Shown here piece by piece: positions 9,374-19,623 of a stretch of 64,000 nucleotides of DNA; the stretch's first letter is position 1, and every line of letters begins with the position of its first letter. The position numbers and the translations under genes are program-made. Source of the DNA: Bacteroidota bacterium (GTDB lineage: Bacteria; Bacteroidota; Bacteroidia; Chitinophagales; BACL12). The stretch lies in assembly GCA_016715425.1 (NCBI GenBank), contig JADKAC010000003.1, positions 186,001 to 250,000 of the forward strand. Direction: 5' to 3'. The notes under the pieces are model-generated. The model ran no database searches. It had not been told where the DNA came from and worked only from the letters and a program-made list of their open reading frames with translations.

Positions 9374-9558
9374 CCGAATAGCTGATGGATGGAGAATTGT
9401 AGAATTGTAGAATTGTAGAATTGTTTAAAAAAAGCGATAGCTAAGGCTAATGGCGATGGCTGGTTAACAGTAATTTTGAAACACGAAACTTGAAACTCGA
9501 AACCCGAAACATGAAACCCGAAACTTTTTTTTCATTGTCAATTGTCAACTGTCCATTG
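9366..9558. repeat. Intergenic word cassette, right arm of a ~190-bp inverted pair
   Basis: This is the reverse complement of the 4.3-4.5 kb cassette, in matching order: GCTGATGGATGGAG, AGAATTGT reiterations, A-tract, GCGATAGCTAAGGCTAATGG with GATGGCTGG, GAAACTCGAAACCCG reiterations, CAATTGTCAACTG. It overlaps the 3' end of the aminotransferase gene and ends at the truA stop. Confidence 0.85.
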
Positions 9559-10297
9559 TCAATTGAAAAAAGGATATTCCACCTTCGTTAAAAACAACGC
9601 ATGTGCGGGAGCTGATAATGCATATTTAAATCTTTTGCCTTCTTGAATTCCTTTTTCAAATTCTTGTAAGGTCATCCGCTCTTCTCCTATTTGTAACATA
9701 GCGCCAACAATTAATCGCACCATACCTCTTAAAAATCTATTGGCACTGATATAAAAAATCCAGTCGGTATCATTGGTAAAAATCCATTTTGCTTCAGTGA
9801 TATTTACTATTGTAGTTTTCGAATCTGTTCTGCTTTTACAAAAACAGGGAAAGTCATTATACTTCACTAAAATTTCCGCAGCTTGTTTCATTAACTCCGG
9901 ATTCAATTTATAAAATGGTTTGTAGTAATACAGTCCATAATCAAACACATCTTTTCTGCTGCTCAATCTGTATTCATAAATCCGTTGTGTGGCATCATAT
10001 CTTGCATGTGCATTTTCCGCAACTTCAAAAATTTTCAGCACAGAAATATCCGGTGGAAGAAACGCATTTATCCGCAATAAAAAATTATCAGGGAATTCTG
10101 CTTTCGTATCAAAGTGTAAAAAAATTGTGAAGCATGCACTCCGGAATCTGTTCTGCCACAACCCAGACAATGAATAGCATCACGCAAAATAGTTTGCAGT
10201 GCATCATCTATTTTTGCTGAATGGTAATTCCGTTTGGTTGAATTTGCCAGCCGTTATAATTTGTTCCTCTGTATTGTATTTCTAAAAAATAGCGCAA
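9559..10297 (-). CDS. truA: tRNA pseudouridine synthase A (two frameshifts)
   Basis: TruA makes pseudouridine at positions 38-40 of the tRNA anticodon arm. The C-terminal 200 residues read cleanly (RIYEYRLSS, NRFLRGMVRLIVGAML). The N-terminal part needs one extra base in each of two homopolymers, near 10213 and 10122. With those it reads RYFLEIQYRGTNYNGWQ and then CLGCGRTDSGVHA, which carries the catalytic Asp. With both corrections the protein is 246 residues. The best start is a TTG at 10297 (TTG-CGC-TAT). Two independent homopolymer losses point to sequencing error rather than a dead gene. Confidence 0.9.
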
Positions 10298-10336
10298 GGC
10301 TTAAAGATAAAAACATACATGTTTTAAACTCTGATA

Positions 10337-10344
10337 TATTTTTG
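10337..10344 (+). promoter_or_regulatory. Candidate -7 box (TATTTTTG) for the DUF4293 gene
   Basis: Fits TAnnTTTG and lies 31 bp before the ATG at 10376 in the short divergent gap with truA. No clear -33 element is visible. Confidence 0.35.
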
Positions 10345-10375
10345 CATTACATTCGTGAATCTATAATTACATAAC

Positions 10376-10771
10376 ATGATACAAAGAATTCAATCTGTTT
10401 ATTTGCTTGTTACCACCTTGCTTTTAATAATATTTATTATGTCTGCATCGGCTGCAAACGACTTTATGCTGTATTACCCAAAAGAGAACATGCTGCTATT
10501 AATCATGACGTTCGTTATTGGCGGCATCACACTGCTGAATATATTTCAGTTTAACAATCGCATGCGTCAAATTACTATTTGCAGATTCTTAATTGTTGCA
10601 ATACTTCTTCTACTTATAATCACATATCTGCGCATAGAAAAAACAGTCCCGGAATTCACCATACTTTGGGGATTCTATATGTTACCTGCCGCAATGGTAT
10701 CTCTTTATCTGGCAATGCGATCTATTCAACGTGATGAGAAAGTGGTGCGTGATATGGATAGGTTGCGTTAA
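10376..10771 (+). CDS. DUF4293 family membrane protein
   Basis: 131 residues with four hydrophobic segments. It starts MIQRIQSVYLLV and ends EKVVRDMDRLR, both hallmarks of the Bacteroidota-specific DUF4293 family. It is probably a small inner-membrane protein with four helices. From memory it often neighbours truA in this phylum, which fits the divergent arrangement here. Function unknown. Confidence 0.85.
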   Translation: MIQRIQSVYLLVTTLLLIIFIMSASAANDFMLYYPKENMLLLIMTFVIGGITLLNIFQFNNRMRQITICRFLIVAILLLLIITYLRIEKTVPEFTILWGFYMLPAAMVSLYLAMRSIQRDEKVVRDMDRLR

Positions 10772-11214
10772 TAATTACGCATTCAAAACATGTTGCCAAT
10801 CCTTTTAAATGTTTTACAGAATGGAGTGATAAAAATCATTTCAAAAAATTCTGCTAAACAAGAAGATTTTCGATAGTCACATGATCTTATATTTAAGCCG
10901 TATTAAGGTTAATGAAATGTCAATTGGAAACACAAATTATCAATTATCCAATTTATTTACGCTGATTCCTGTTCTTTACTTTCTATTGTAGAAGATAGCC
11001 TTTTTCACAATTCTTTTTAGTTATTGATAATCAGCGATTAGCACTGATTCCAACCCCTGTTTTTATGATGTTTTAATGCAAAAGCCAATTAATTTTGGTT
11101 TAACAATTTTTGATCTATACCCCTTATTTAATTCGCCGAATCATGTTGATGAATTCTTTACCGGGTGAAATTAAAAATTAGCTATCCTAACACACACACA
11201 AAACAGTACCCGTA
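10772..11214. other. Intergenic region without a recognised gene
   Basis: This is 443 bp of AT-rich DNA between the DUF4293 gene and the first T9SS gene. A weak AATCAG/CTGATT inverted repeat lies near 11030. The dispersed repeat words are absent. It probably holds the promoter of the T9SS gene, but I cannot place it securely. Confidence 0.6.
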
Positions 11215-13928
11215 ATGAAAACTCTTTTTTCAACTTTGCTTATTGCATTATTTGTTGCGAACTCCTTTGTTTCTTATAGTCAAGCTGTGGGAGATTATAG
11301 AAGTGTAGGATTTCTCTTTGCAATTCAATGGAATAATTTAGCTACTTGGGAACGATATAATGGCACCAATTGGGTTGTTCCTACAGCCGCACAAGGTTAT
11401 CCCGGGGAAAAGACAGGAACCGGAGTTGTTAGTACACAAGCATTTTCTAATTTAGTCTAAATGTAACCCCTGCCAATCCAATCGGCAGTTTGGTTATTAT
11501 TGCCCTTAGTAGATTTACGTTTGGTAACGATGCAACAAGCCGAACTTTAACTGTTACCGGAGGAATTACAAATACTGGAGCAGGGGCGGGTGGTATTTAT
11601 GTTGGAAATTATACTGCTACTCATCAATTAAACGTTGGCGGCAATTTGATTAATAATGGGGATTTTGATTTATACAATATAACTTTCTTTTATACTGCTA
11701 AATGCAATATCACTTTTAACGGAAGCAGTAATCAAACAATTTCAGGTATCGGCGGCACAAACGATTTCAATCTTATTACAGTAAATAATACCGGCGCTGC
11801 AAACAACAATATTGTAGAAGTTACCTCAACAAATTTCACAGTACCCGCAGGTTTTCTAACTCTTACTGATGGAATATTTAAAGTATCAGGAGCCTTTACT
11901 TTAACCAATACATTTTTTAATACAACCAATTATACAATACCTGCCGGAACTGGCTTATGGTTGAATAATGGAAATATAACCGTGAGTGCTCAGGCAAATT
12001 CAATTACCATGAATGGTTTAATCCGTGTTACTGCCGGAAAATATAATGTGGGCACTTTAGCAAATCATGATTTGACTTATGGCAATAATTCAGAATTAAC
12101 AATGGAAGGCGGACTATTAAATATTCAGGGATTTTTTCATGGTGCTGCAACAGGTAATAATAATATTTTCACCATGAGTGGCGGCACAATGACAGTTGGT
12201 ATTACCTCATCATCCAATGCCACTTATTCCGCATTCGATTTGCGCACAACAGGTTCTACTTTTAATACAAGTGGTGGAACAATTATTTTGCAAAACGCAA
12301 ATACAAATACAGGTTTAGCTTATAGAAATGCAGCAAGCACTTATACAATTACAGGCGGAACTGTGCAGTTTGGTCTTGCTACTACAGGAACTGGCGCAAG
12401 CGATGATTTTGATGTGGTGGATGGTACTCGTTTCCCAAGTATAACTATAGTAAAAAACACCAGTACCCCAACGGTTAAACTACTTAATACCGCCAATGTG
12501 TATGGTAATATTTTAATTAATACAGGCACTTCATTATTGGCAAACAATCAAACAATTAACCTCGCAGGAAATTCATCAGCTATTGGCAACTGGACGAACA
12601 ACGGCACCTTCACTCCCGGAACACAATCCGTGAATTTCATCAGTTCACATGGTGTGCAAACTGTTGGTGGAACATCATCAACTACTTTTTACGATGCACA
12701 AATAAATGGCTCAGGTATTTCACTTGCAGTAGCTACTACGGTTTCGCATGCACTTACACTTACTCTCGGTAATGCAACACTTAATACATACAATTTAAGT
12801 TTAACCCAAAGTGCAACTACCGCAGTAAGTGGAGGAAGTGCCACTTCGTATGTTATTACAAATAATTCCGGTCGTTTTATCCGCAATATTAATTCCGCTG
12901 CAAGTGGCACTTATGATTTTCCGATTGGCAGTGTTGGATATTTCAATCCCGCAAAAATGTACTGGGCTGCTGCTCCCGGTGTTACACAAATCAGTAGTCA
13001 TTTCAGCATTACTGTTCTTACTAATCCTTCAAGTCTTACTGCCAAATTATATGGTGGTTCAGAAGATACTCCTGTTACTTCTTTTCTGAATAATGGCTAT
13101 TGGGATTTTACTGCAACCGGCAGTACTTCCAATTATGATCTCACACTTACCAGTGGAGGTGTAACCAATATGGGTACATGGGCAGAAATGCATGCTATCT
13201 TCCATAATACATCCACTGCTTCTACCGGCTGGGGATTAGATGGAACACCCGGCACACCAGTGGATGTTTGGGCAGGAGACCCAACTTCAACCACAGGTTA
13301 TGGTGGTATCATTTCTCCAAAAACAACAAGTCTAAATACGTTTGGATATTTTGGTATTGGTCGTTCTGATAGTGCCTATGTGTTGCCAATTGTTTTGACA
13401 GAATTTGATGCGGTAAATATCGGTTTGGCAAACTTGCTTACTTGGACTACCGCCACCGAATTAAACAATGATTATTTTTCAATAGACCGCAGCAACGATG
13501 CCCGCACTTTCGAAAGTATTGGTATCGTTAGTGGTGCAGGTAATAGTTCTGCATTATTGCATTATCAGTTTACGGATGAAGCTCCTCTTTCAGGTATAAA
13601 TTATTACCGGTTGAAACAAGTAGATTTTAATGGCGACATATCTAACAGCATAATTAGAAGTGTGCTCAATACATCCACTATTGCTATAAATATTTATCCC
13701 AACCCGGCAACGGATTTTATAACCATTCAATTTGTAGGACAAGAACAAACCAATGTGTCTATTGCATTACTGGATCAAACAGGCCGACAAATACAACTGC
13801 ATTACATTGGCGATATCGCAGAAAATCAGCTTGTACAATTGCCTGTTTCAGATTTGCCGGCAGGTGTATATTTTATAAAATTGATGCAAAACAATGCGCC
13901 TGACATCTACAGATTTATAAAACAATAA
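11215..13928 (+). CDS. Large secreted beta-solenoid-like protein with T9SS sorting domain (one frameshift near 11448)
   Basis: A signal peptide (KTLFSTLLIALFVANSFVS) leads to AVGDYRS, then a long Gly/Asn/Thr-rich beta-repeat region and the C-terminal type IX sorting domain (IYPNPATDFITIQF to GVYFIKLMQ). It is probably exported and anchored or released at the cell surface. The frame stops at 11460; one extra T in AATTTAG near 11448 joins QAFSNLS to LNVTPANPIGSLVII. Corrected length is ~904 residues. It is paralogous to the next gene: both carry NGSSNQ, LTWTTATELNNDYF and YRLKQ..NG. Ligand or enzymatic function is unknown. Confidence 0.85.
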
Positions 13929-14255
13929 AAAAAAATATGGTCTTCCCCGCATCACGATAAATACAATTTGATGCTATAAATTCCGGCTTTTTTACACCCT
14001 AAAAAATTCACTTGTCAGGGAAATTGCAGGCTTTTCATCTTGCTATGTACAGCATAATATTTTTGTGCTTTTAAAAAGCAGCTCCCATTCCAGTTACAAT
14101 ACGCTGATTTACAGTGAAAATTTACAATTGTTTTTAGGCAGCTTCCATAAATTCCTGTTAACTTTACACTTGTCACACAACTATGCACTAAAACATCATA
14201 GTATATAGTGTTTGAAAATTATATTTGTATCCTTACTCATAAAACTATTTTGAAT
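13929..14255. other. Intergenic region with candidate promoter of the second T9SS gene
   Basis: 327 bp with no gene and none of the dispersed repeat words. TATATTTG at 14220-14227 fits the -7 consensus, 28 bp before the ATG at 14256. No -33 element is evident at the right spacing. Confidence 0.4.
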
Positions 14256-16536
14256 ATGAAACTCTCTACTTCCTTCTTCGCATTTTTAGCTGTTTGTTTA
14301 TTCGTGCCTTTATTGGGTTTTGGGCAGGTGGCAGGAGATTATCAATCTACAGGCGGTGTAGGAAATTGGAATGATCCCACAAAATGGCAGGTATTTACAA
14401 CAAGTTGGGTTTCAGCTACAGAATATCCTGGCCAAAGTGCAGGAACAGGTGATGTTACAATTTTAAATACCTCTACAATAACTATTAATATTTCACCTAA
14501 TTATGCAATTGGAAGTATAACAGTAAAAGGCAGCTTAAGCTTTGATGGCAATGCAAGCAATAATTTGGTTGTTACGGGTTTAGTAAAAGTAACTAGTGGT
14601 AAATCTTTTATTGTTGCCTCAGGAACGGGAAGTATTAATACGCTCACTATAGGTGGAAATTTAAGTAATAATGGTACAATGGATATGTATTTATCCCCTA
14701 CAAATTATTGCGATATTATATGTAATGGATCAAGCAATCAAAATTCAAAACACTGCATCAGACTTACATGATGTAACAATAGCAACTACAAGTGGCGCAA
14801 CTGTTACATTTACAACAGTACCCACAATTAATGGTGATCTAAGTGTTACTACCGGAACATTAATTACAGGCGACATCACTTTAGCGTCAGGTAAAAACTT
14901 AAGTGTTTCTGATAATGCGACTTTAAGTCTGACCGGGACTTCAATGGTTACAGTTTCGGGTACTGGTACTAAAACTTTTGGGACAACAAGTACTGTAGAT
15001 TATTCCGGTGGTGGTGCACAAGCAGTTACTGCAGAAGATTACGGCAATCTAAATTTTAGTGGGAGTGGTTCAAAAACATTACCTGCGGTTACAATAAATG
15101 TGGCGGGTAATTTCACAACTTCAGGAAGTGGCGGTACATCCGCAGCGACAAATCCTATTAATATAACAGGTGATGTTTCCTTGAGTGGGGGTCCTGCTGC
15201 ATTTAATGCCGGCTCTGCAACTATTACTGTGGGTGGTAGCTGGAATAAGGCTGGAGCAAATTCTTTTACACAAGGTACTAGTACAGTTATATTCAAAGAT
15301 TCACCTGATATTGAAGTAATCAGTGGCGCTTCTACTACATTTTATAATCTTACAATAGATGGCTCCACTATCAGTCTTGATAAGAAGATAGAAGTGCAGA
15401 ATACATTCAGTCTATTAAATGAAAATCTAATACTAAATAATTTCAGCTTAACATTAAGTAATGCCACCGGCTTATCCGGAGGAAGTAGTTCATCGTATGT
15501 TGTTACCAATGGAACAGGGCGGTTTATAAGGACTATTGGTGGTTCAGGTAATTATCTCTTTCCAATAGGTTCTGATGCTGGCTATAATCCCGCTGCTATG
15601 ACTTGGAGTAGCTCTCCGGGTGCAACGCAAATTAGCAGCAATTTTAATAGTACTCCATTAATAAATCCAACAGGATTAACTTCCACTATTTATGGAGGAA
15701 GCGAACCCACTCCAATAACACAATTTTTGGATAACGGTTATTGGGATTTTACGGCAGATGTCACTCCAAATGTTTTTGATTTAACTCTGGTAGCAGATGC
15801 AGTAAATAATATGGGAGCTAATGATAGTTTTCATTCTATTTTCCGTAGCCCTAACACTGGAGCATCGGGTTGGACAGATGCAGGTACTTCACCTGTTCCA
15901 TCCGCATTTTCTACTTCAACCATAACATTACAAATGTCAGGTGTAACTTTTATGAGATTTTACGGTATCGGCAGATCAGAAGAATATATTTTACCAATCG
16001 TATTAGTAGATTTTGATGGCTCAAACGTTGGTAATGCAAATGTGCTGAACTGGACTACTGCTACCGAATTAAACAATGATTATTTTACTATCGAGCGCAG
16101 TCTGGATGGCAAGAGTTATGAAGAGATTGGAACAGTGGCAGGTGCAGGACAAAGCAGTACTTTATTGAATTATGAATATACTGATGCGCAACCGTATTTA
16201 GGAACAAACTACTATCGCTTAAAGCAAACCGATTACAATGGTGCTTTCGATTACAGCAATGTAATCAGCATTAAAGTAAATGGCAATTTCGAAATGGGTT
16301 ATCCTTATCCCAACCCGGTTGTGAATAATGTCAGCATGAATATATTAAGTGCTAACAGCGGCATTACTTATCTCCGCATATTTGATATGACAGGTCGTGA
16401 AATGTATGCAGAAAAAATTGCTGTCAACGAAGGCTTGCAAACCTTCGCTATCGACATGACCAACTTCGCAAGTGGAATGTATATTTCTGAAATTGAAATT
16501 GATGGAGTTTCTTATCGGAATACGATTTTGAAATAG
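14256..16536 (+). CDS. Large secreted protein with T9SS sorting domain, paralogue of the upstream gene (one frameshift near 14745)
   Basis: The ATG at 14256 gives a good signal peptide (KLSTSFFAFLAVCLFVPLL) followed by GQVAGDYQ, as in the paralogue. GNWNDPTKWQ and YPGQSAGTGDV resemble the start of many T9SS beta-solenoid proteins. The frame breaks near 14745: one extra A in CAAAATT joins CNGSSNQK to IQNTASDLHDVTI, aligning with the paralogue. Corrected length is ~760 residues. The C-terminal sorting domain contains YPYPNPVVNNVSMNI and ends YRNTILK. The last ~520 bp are duplicated downstream. Function unknown. Confidence 0.85.
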
Positions 16537-16822
16537 TAAATGGCTTTTGGCCGTTGGCTGTTGGCAATTGACACATGGACAGTTGACAGTTGACAGTGAA
16601 AAAGAGTTTCGGGTTTCAGGTTCAAAGTTTCGAGTTTCAAATTTCGAGTTTCGAGTTTCAAAATTACTGTAAACCAGCCATCGCCATCTGCCTTAGCTAT
16701 CGCTTTTTCCGATTCGGTTCTACGATTCTACAGTTCTACAGTTCTACTGTTCTACAGTTCTACGATTCTACAGTTCTACAATTTTTCAATTATCTGAATC
16801 ACGCCTGCCTGCCCGGCAGTCC
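16537..16822. repeat. Intergenic word cassette (copy 1)
   Basis: Starts at the T9SS gene stop with TTGGCCGTTGGCTGTTGGC and TTGACAG reiterations. TTTCGAG reiterations, CCAGCCATCGCC, TTCTACAG reiterations and GCCTGCCTGCCCGGC follow. It is non-coding; a short open frame through it is just translated repeat. Confidence 0.8.
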
Positions 16823-16883
16823 GTCTAAAAACCTCCGTTAAATTTTAAAAATACTAATTCCGGTTTTCTATAACTTATTAAAT
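16823..16883. mobile_element. IS1182-like element, 61-bp left-end remnant
   Basis: GTCTAAAAACCTCCGTTAAA and the next 40 bp match the left end of the complete IS at 17691 onward, but are followed at once by T9SS gene sequence. This fragment shows that the duplication breakpoint lay inside the IS. Confidence 0.85.
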
Positions 16884-17403
16884 TTGATGGCTCAAACGTT
16901 GGTAATGAAATGTTTTGAACTGACTAATTTCTGAATTAAACAATGATTATTTTACTATCGAGCGCAGTCTGGATGGAAAGAGTTATGAGGAGATTGGAAC
17001 AGTGGCAGGTGCAGGACAAAGCAGTACTTTATTGAATTATGAATATACAGATGCGCAACCGTATTTAGGAACAAACTACTATCGCTTAAAGCAAACCGAT
17101 TACAATGGTGCTTTCGATTACAGCAATGTAATCAGCATTAAAGTAAATGGCAATTTCGAAATGGGTTATCCTTATCCCAACCCGGTTGTGAATAATGTCA
17201 GCATGAATATATTAAGTGCTAACAGCGGCATTACTTATCTCCGCATATTTGATATGACAGGTCGTGAAATGTATGCAGAAAAAATTGCTGTCAACGAAGG
17301 CATGCAAACCTTAGCAATCGACATGACCAACTTCGCAAGTGGAATGTATATTTCTGAAATTGAAATTGATGGAGTTTCTTATCGGAATACGATTTTGAAA
17401 TAG
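16884..17403 (+). pseudogene. Duplicated 3' fragment of the T9SS protein gene
   Basis: This is a copy of the last ~520 bp of the preceding gene. It has no signal peptide and no start of its own. The first ~50 bp are degenerate (the WTTATELNNDYF region is broken by a stop). From the codons for YFTIERSLDGKSYEEIG onward it is almost identical to the parent, with only a few changes such as GLQTFAI to GMQTLAI. It carries only the sorting domain, so it cannot yield a secreted product unless it recombines with the parent gene. Confidence 0.9.
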
Positions 17404-17689
17404 TAAATGGCTTTTGGCCGTTGGCTGTTGGCAATTGACAATGGACAGTTGACAGTTGACAGTGAAAAGAGTTTCGGGTTTCAGGTTCAAAGTTTCGAGT
17501 TTCAAATTTCGAGTTTCGAGTTTCAAAATTACTGTAAACCAGCCATCGCCATCTGCCTTAGCTATCGCTTTTTTCCGATTCGACAGTTCTACGATTCTAC
17601 AGTTCTACAGTTCTACTGTTCTACAGTTCTACGATTCTACAGTTCTACAATTTTTCAATTATCTGAATCACGCCTGCCTGCCGGCAGTC
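17404..17689. repeat. Intergenic word cassette (copy 2)
   Basis: Duplicate of the cassette at 16537-16822 with a few single-base differences (for example GCCTGCCGGCAG in place of GCCCGGCAG). It abuts the left end of the complete IS. Confidence 0.8.
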
Positions 17690-19415
17690 CGTCTAAAAAC
17701 CTCCGTTAAATTTTAAAAATACTAATTCCGGTTTTCTATAACTTATTAAATGTGATTTAATCAGTTTATTGAAATGATTTTTTATAAAAATAATTTCTGT
17801 GCTGAAAAAAATAATTCGGTATATCGAAGCTAAATTCGTTTGCAGAGGTGCAAATAATAAAATGAGTTTCTTCATTAAGTATCTAAACAATTCTTTCTTA
17901 TCAATTATATTAAATAACCTGCGTAAATTAAATGCGATGAGCATAAGTCCTACATCAGCACTTGCCCGTTTAATTCCCCGCTTAGTAGTGATGTAATAGA
18001 AGCCCCATTGCCTTTTTATTATGCCATATGGGTGCTCTACTATTTCTTGCCGTTTGCGATATAAACCTGCATTGTTCTGGATATTAATTTTATTTTGATC
18101 AACATAATTTTGATATTCACTTCTTTCTATTACACGACCTCTACTTCCTGTATTTTTTGTGCAGTTATTTAATGCAGGACATTCATTGCATGCCGTAGTT
18201 TTAAAGCGCTGCATAAGTATAGGTTCGGTGTGCTTTCTGCCCCGTGCATTTCTGTCTTTTTTATACCAGTTGCCGTTTGTTTTTAGTACTTGATTTTGCG
18301 GACAAGTGTAAGTATGTTGTACTGCGTCGTAGATAAATTCTGAAACATTGTATGCAGGTTCTGGAATCATAGATGCGGAAGATTTATCAGGTATAGCCAC
18401 GAGTGTTTCAATACCCATTTCACAAGCTGTTTTTAATTCGCTACCGGCGTGATATCCTTTATCATACAGTGCTGTAATATCATTTGTTTTTAAAATTGTT
18501 TTCGCCCTGCGCAGCATACCACCCATCGCTTTATTGTCATTAGTGTTGGTGACTTTATAATCAATAATTAATTTGTTTTTAGCATCCACTGTTGTCTGCA
18601 CATTGTAAGCAACTTCTATGATGTCATTACGGGTAATCATCTGCCGGCTGTCGGGGTCGCTCAGCGATATTTGTAGCTCGCCAGTTTGTTTTAATTGATC
18701 GGTAAGTGCATGATAAAATTCTTTTCTGTTTTCGTGTTTTGAAATTTGTTGTTCTATTATTTTTTGATTCTCTTGTTGTACATCATCTTTATCATCATCA
18801 GCCTGACGAAGCGCATCTGTATATTCAGCAAGTTTGTTATCTATGTATTGCAGATGGCGTTCAATTTTCTTTTGGTTGAAATTGTTTTTCTTACTGTTTT
18901 GAGCACGCAGTTTTGTGCTGTCGCCGGCAATTAATTTACCGCCGATTAAATCAAATTCTTTTGCAATGCTTACGGTGTATCTGAAAACTTTGCGAATAGC
19001 TTTTTCATTATCTCTGCGGAAGTTTGAAATTGTATTATGATCTGGCACAAGTTGTTTCATAAGCCACATTACTTCGATGTTGCGTCTGCACTCTTTTTCC
19101 AACACTCTTGATGAGCGCATGCTGTTGAGATAACCGTAAATAAAAAGTTTAAGCAAATCCTTTGGATTGTATGCAGGGCGACCTTCAGTATTTAGTTTCT
19201 GCACGAAACCAAAATCTTCTATTATAATGCTCTCTGCAAATAAATCAATTAAACGAACTTCATTATCAAAGCTGATAATTTGATCTAAACTTTCATTAAA
19301 CAATACGGCCTGATTCCTATTTGTTCCTTGTATGTATTGCATATATAAAATTGCAAATCATAACTTATAAATTGAAGTTACTATTCAACAAAAATGTGTG
19401 GGTAGTTTTTAGACA
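17690..19415 (-). mobile_element. IS1182-like insertion sequence
   Basis: About 1.73 kb with one transposase gene on the minus strand. The ends carry inverted GTCTAAAAAC (17691-17700) and GTTTTTAGAC (19405-19414). Weaker matching may extend outward (CCTGCC..GC.GT on both sides). No clear target-site duplication was found. The transposase stop codon overlaps the left terminal repeat. The gene is intact, so the element could be active. Confidence 0.82.
17693..19342 (-). CDS. IS1182 family transposase
   Basis: A 549-residue DDE transposase. The N-terminal DUF772-type region (YNPKDLLKLFIYGYLNSMRS, then VPDHNTISNFRRDN) is followed by catalytic-core motifs LIAGDSTKLRAQNSKKNN (first Asp), ALYDKGYHAGSELK (second Asp) and VEHPYGIIKRQWGF (Glu). 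A Cys-rich segment (CNECPALNNC) lies between the last two. A long charged coil occupies residues ~165-215. It catalyses cut-and-paste type movement of its own element. The frame is complete and uninterrupted. Confidence 0.92.
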   Translation of the reverse strand: MQYIQGTNRNQAVLFNESLDQIISFDNEVRLIDLFAESIIIEDFGFVQKLNTEGRPAYNPKDLLKLFIYGYLNSMRSSRVLEKECRRNIEVMWLMKQLVPDHNTISNFRRDNEKAIRKVFRYTVSIAKEFDLIGGKLIAGDSTKLRAQNSKKNNFNQKKIERHLQYIDNKLAEYTDALRQADDDKDDVQQENQKIIEQQISKHENRKEFYHALTDQLKQTGELQISLSDPDSRQMITRNDIIEVAYNVQTTVDAKNKLIIDYKVTNTNDNKAMGGMLRRAKTILKTNDITALYDKGYHAGSELKTACEMGIETLVAIPDKSSASMIPEPAYNVSEFIYDAVQHTYTCPQNQVLKTNGNWYKKDRNARGRKHTEPILMQRFKTTACNECPALNNCTKNTGSRGRVIERSEYQNYVDQNKINIQNNAGLYRKRQEIVEHPYGIIKRQWGFYYITTKRGIKRASADVGLMLIAFNLRRLFNIIDKKELFRYLMKKLILLFAPLQTNLASIYRIIFFSTEIIFIKNHFNKLIKSHLISYRKPELVFLKFNGGF

Positions 19416-19623
19416 GTTTGACGGCTGGCAGGGATTACACGGATTAATGGATTTCACGGATTTTTAAAATGCTCGAATTGCCATCGCTATTTGCCATCGC
19501 TATCGCCTTTTCCGATTACACAATTACACAGTTACACGATTCGACAGTTCTACAATTCTACAGTTCTACATCCCTCTGTTAATCATTTCCATTTGCACAT
19601 TCTCACATTCTCACATTCTCACA
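19416..19623. repeat. Word cassette between the IS and lysS
   Basis: It starts with four GGATT units spaced 8-9 bp apart (19432-19465), a pattern common in bacterial intergenic DNA. Then come CCATCGCTATCGCC, ACACAGTTACACG, TTCTACAG reiterations, and CACATTCTCACATTCTCACA, which touches the lysS stop codon. No gene is seen. Confidence 0.75.

Larger units (their letters stand above)
16012..17751 (+). repeat. Tandem direct duplication, unit ~870 bp
   Basis: Copy 1 (about 16012-16883) and copy 2 (about 16884-17751) are nearly identical. Each holds the 3' end of the T9SS gene, the following word cassette and the first ~60 bp of the IS left end. The junction reads CTTATTAAA followed by TTTGATGGCTC. 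Differences are a handful of substitutions and single-base indels, plus a decayed patch in the first ~50 bp of copy 2. Confidence 0.92.

Noticed and set aside
19432..19465. Four GGATT units as an origin or regulator-binding iteron
   Set aside because: GGATTACACGGATTAATGG-type strings are common in bacterial intergenic DNA, and here they lie between an IS end and a word cassette; no replication genes are nearby.
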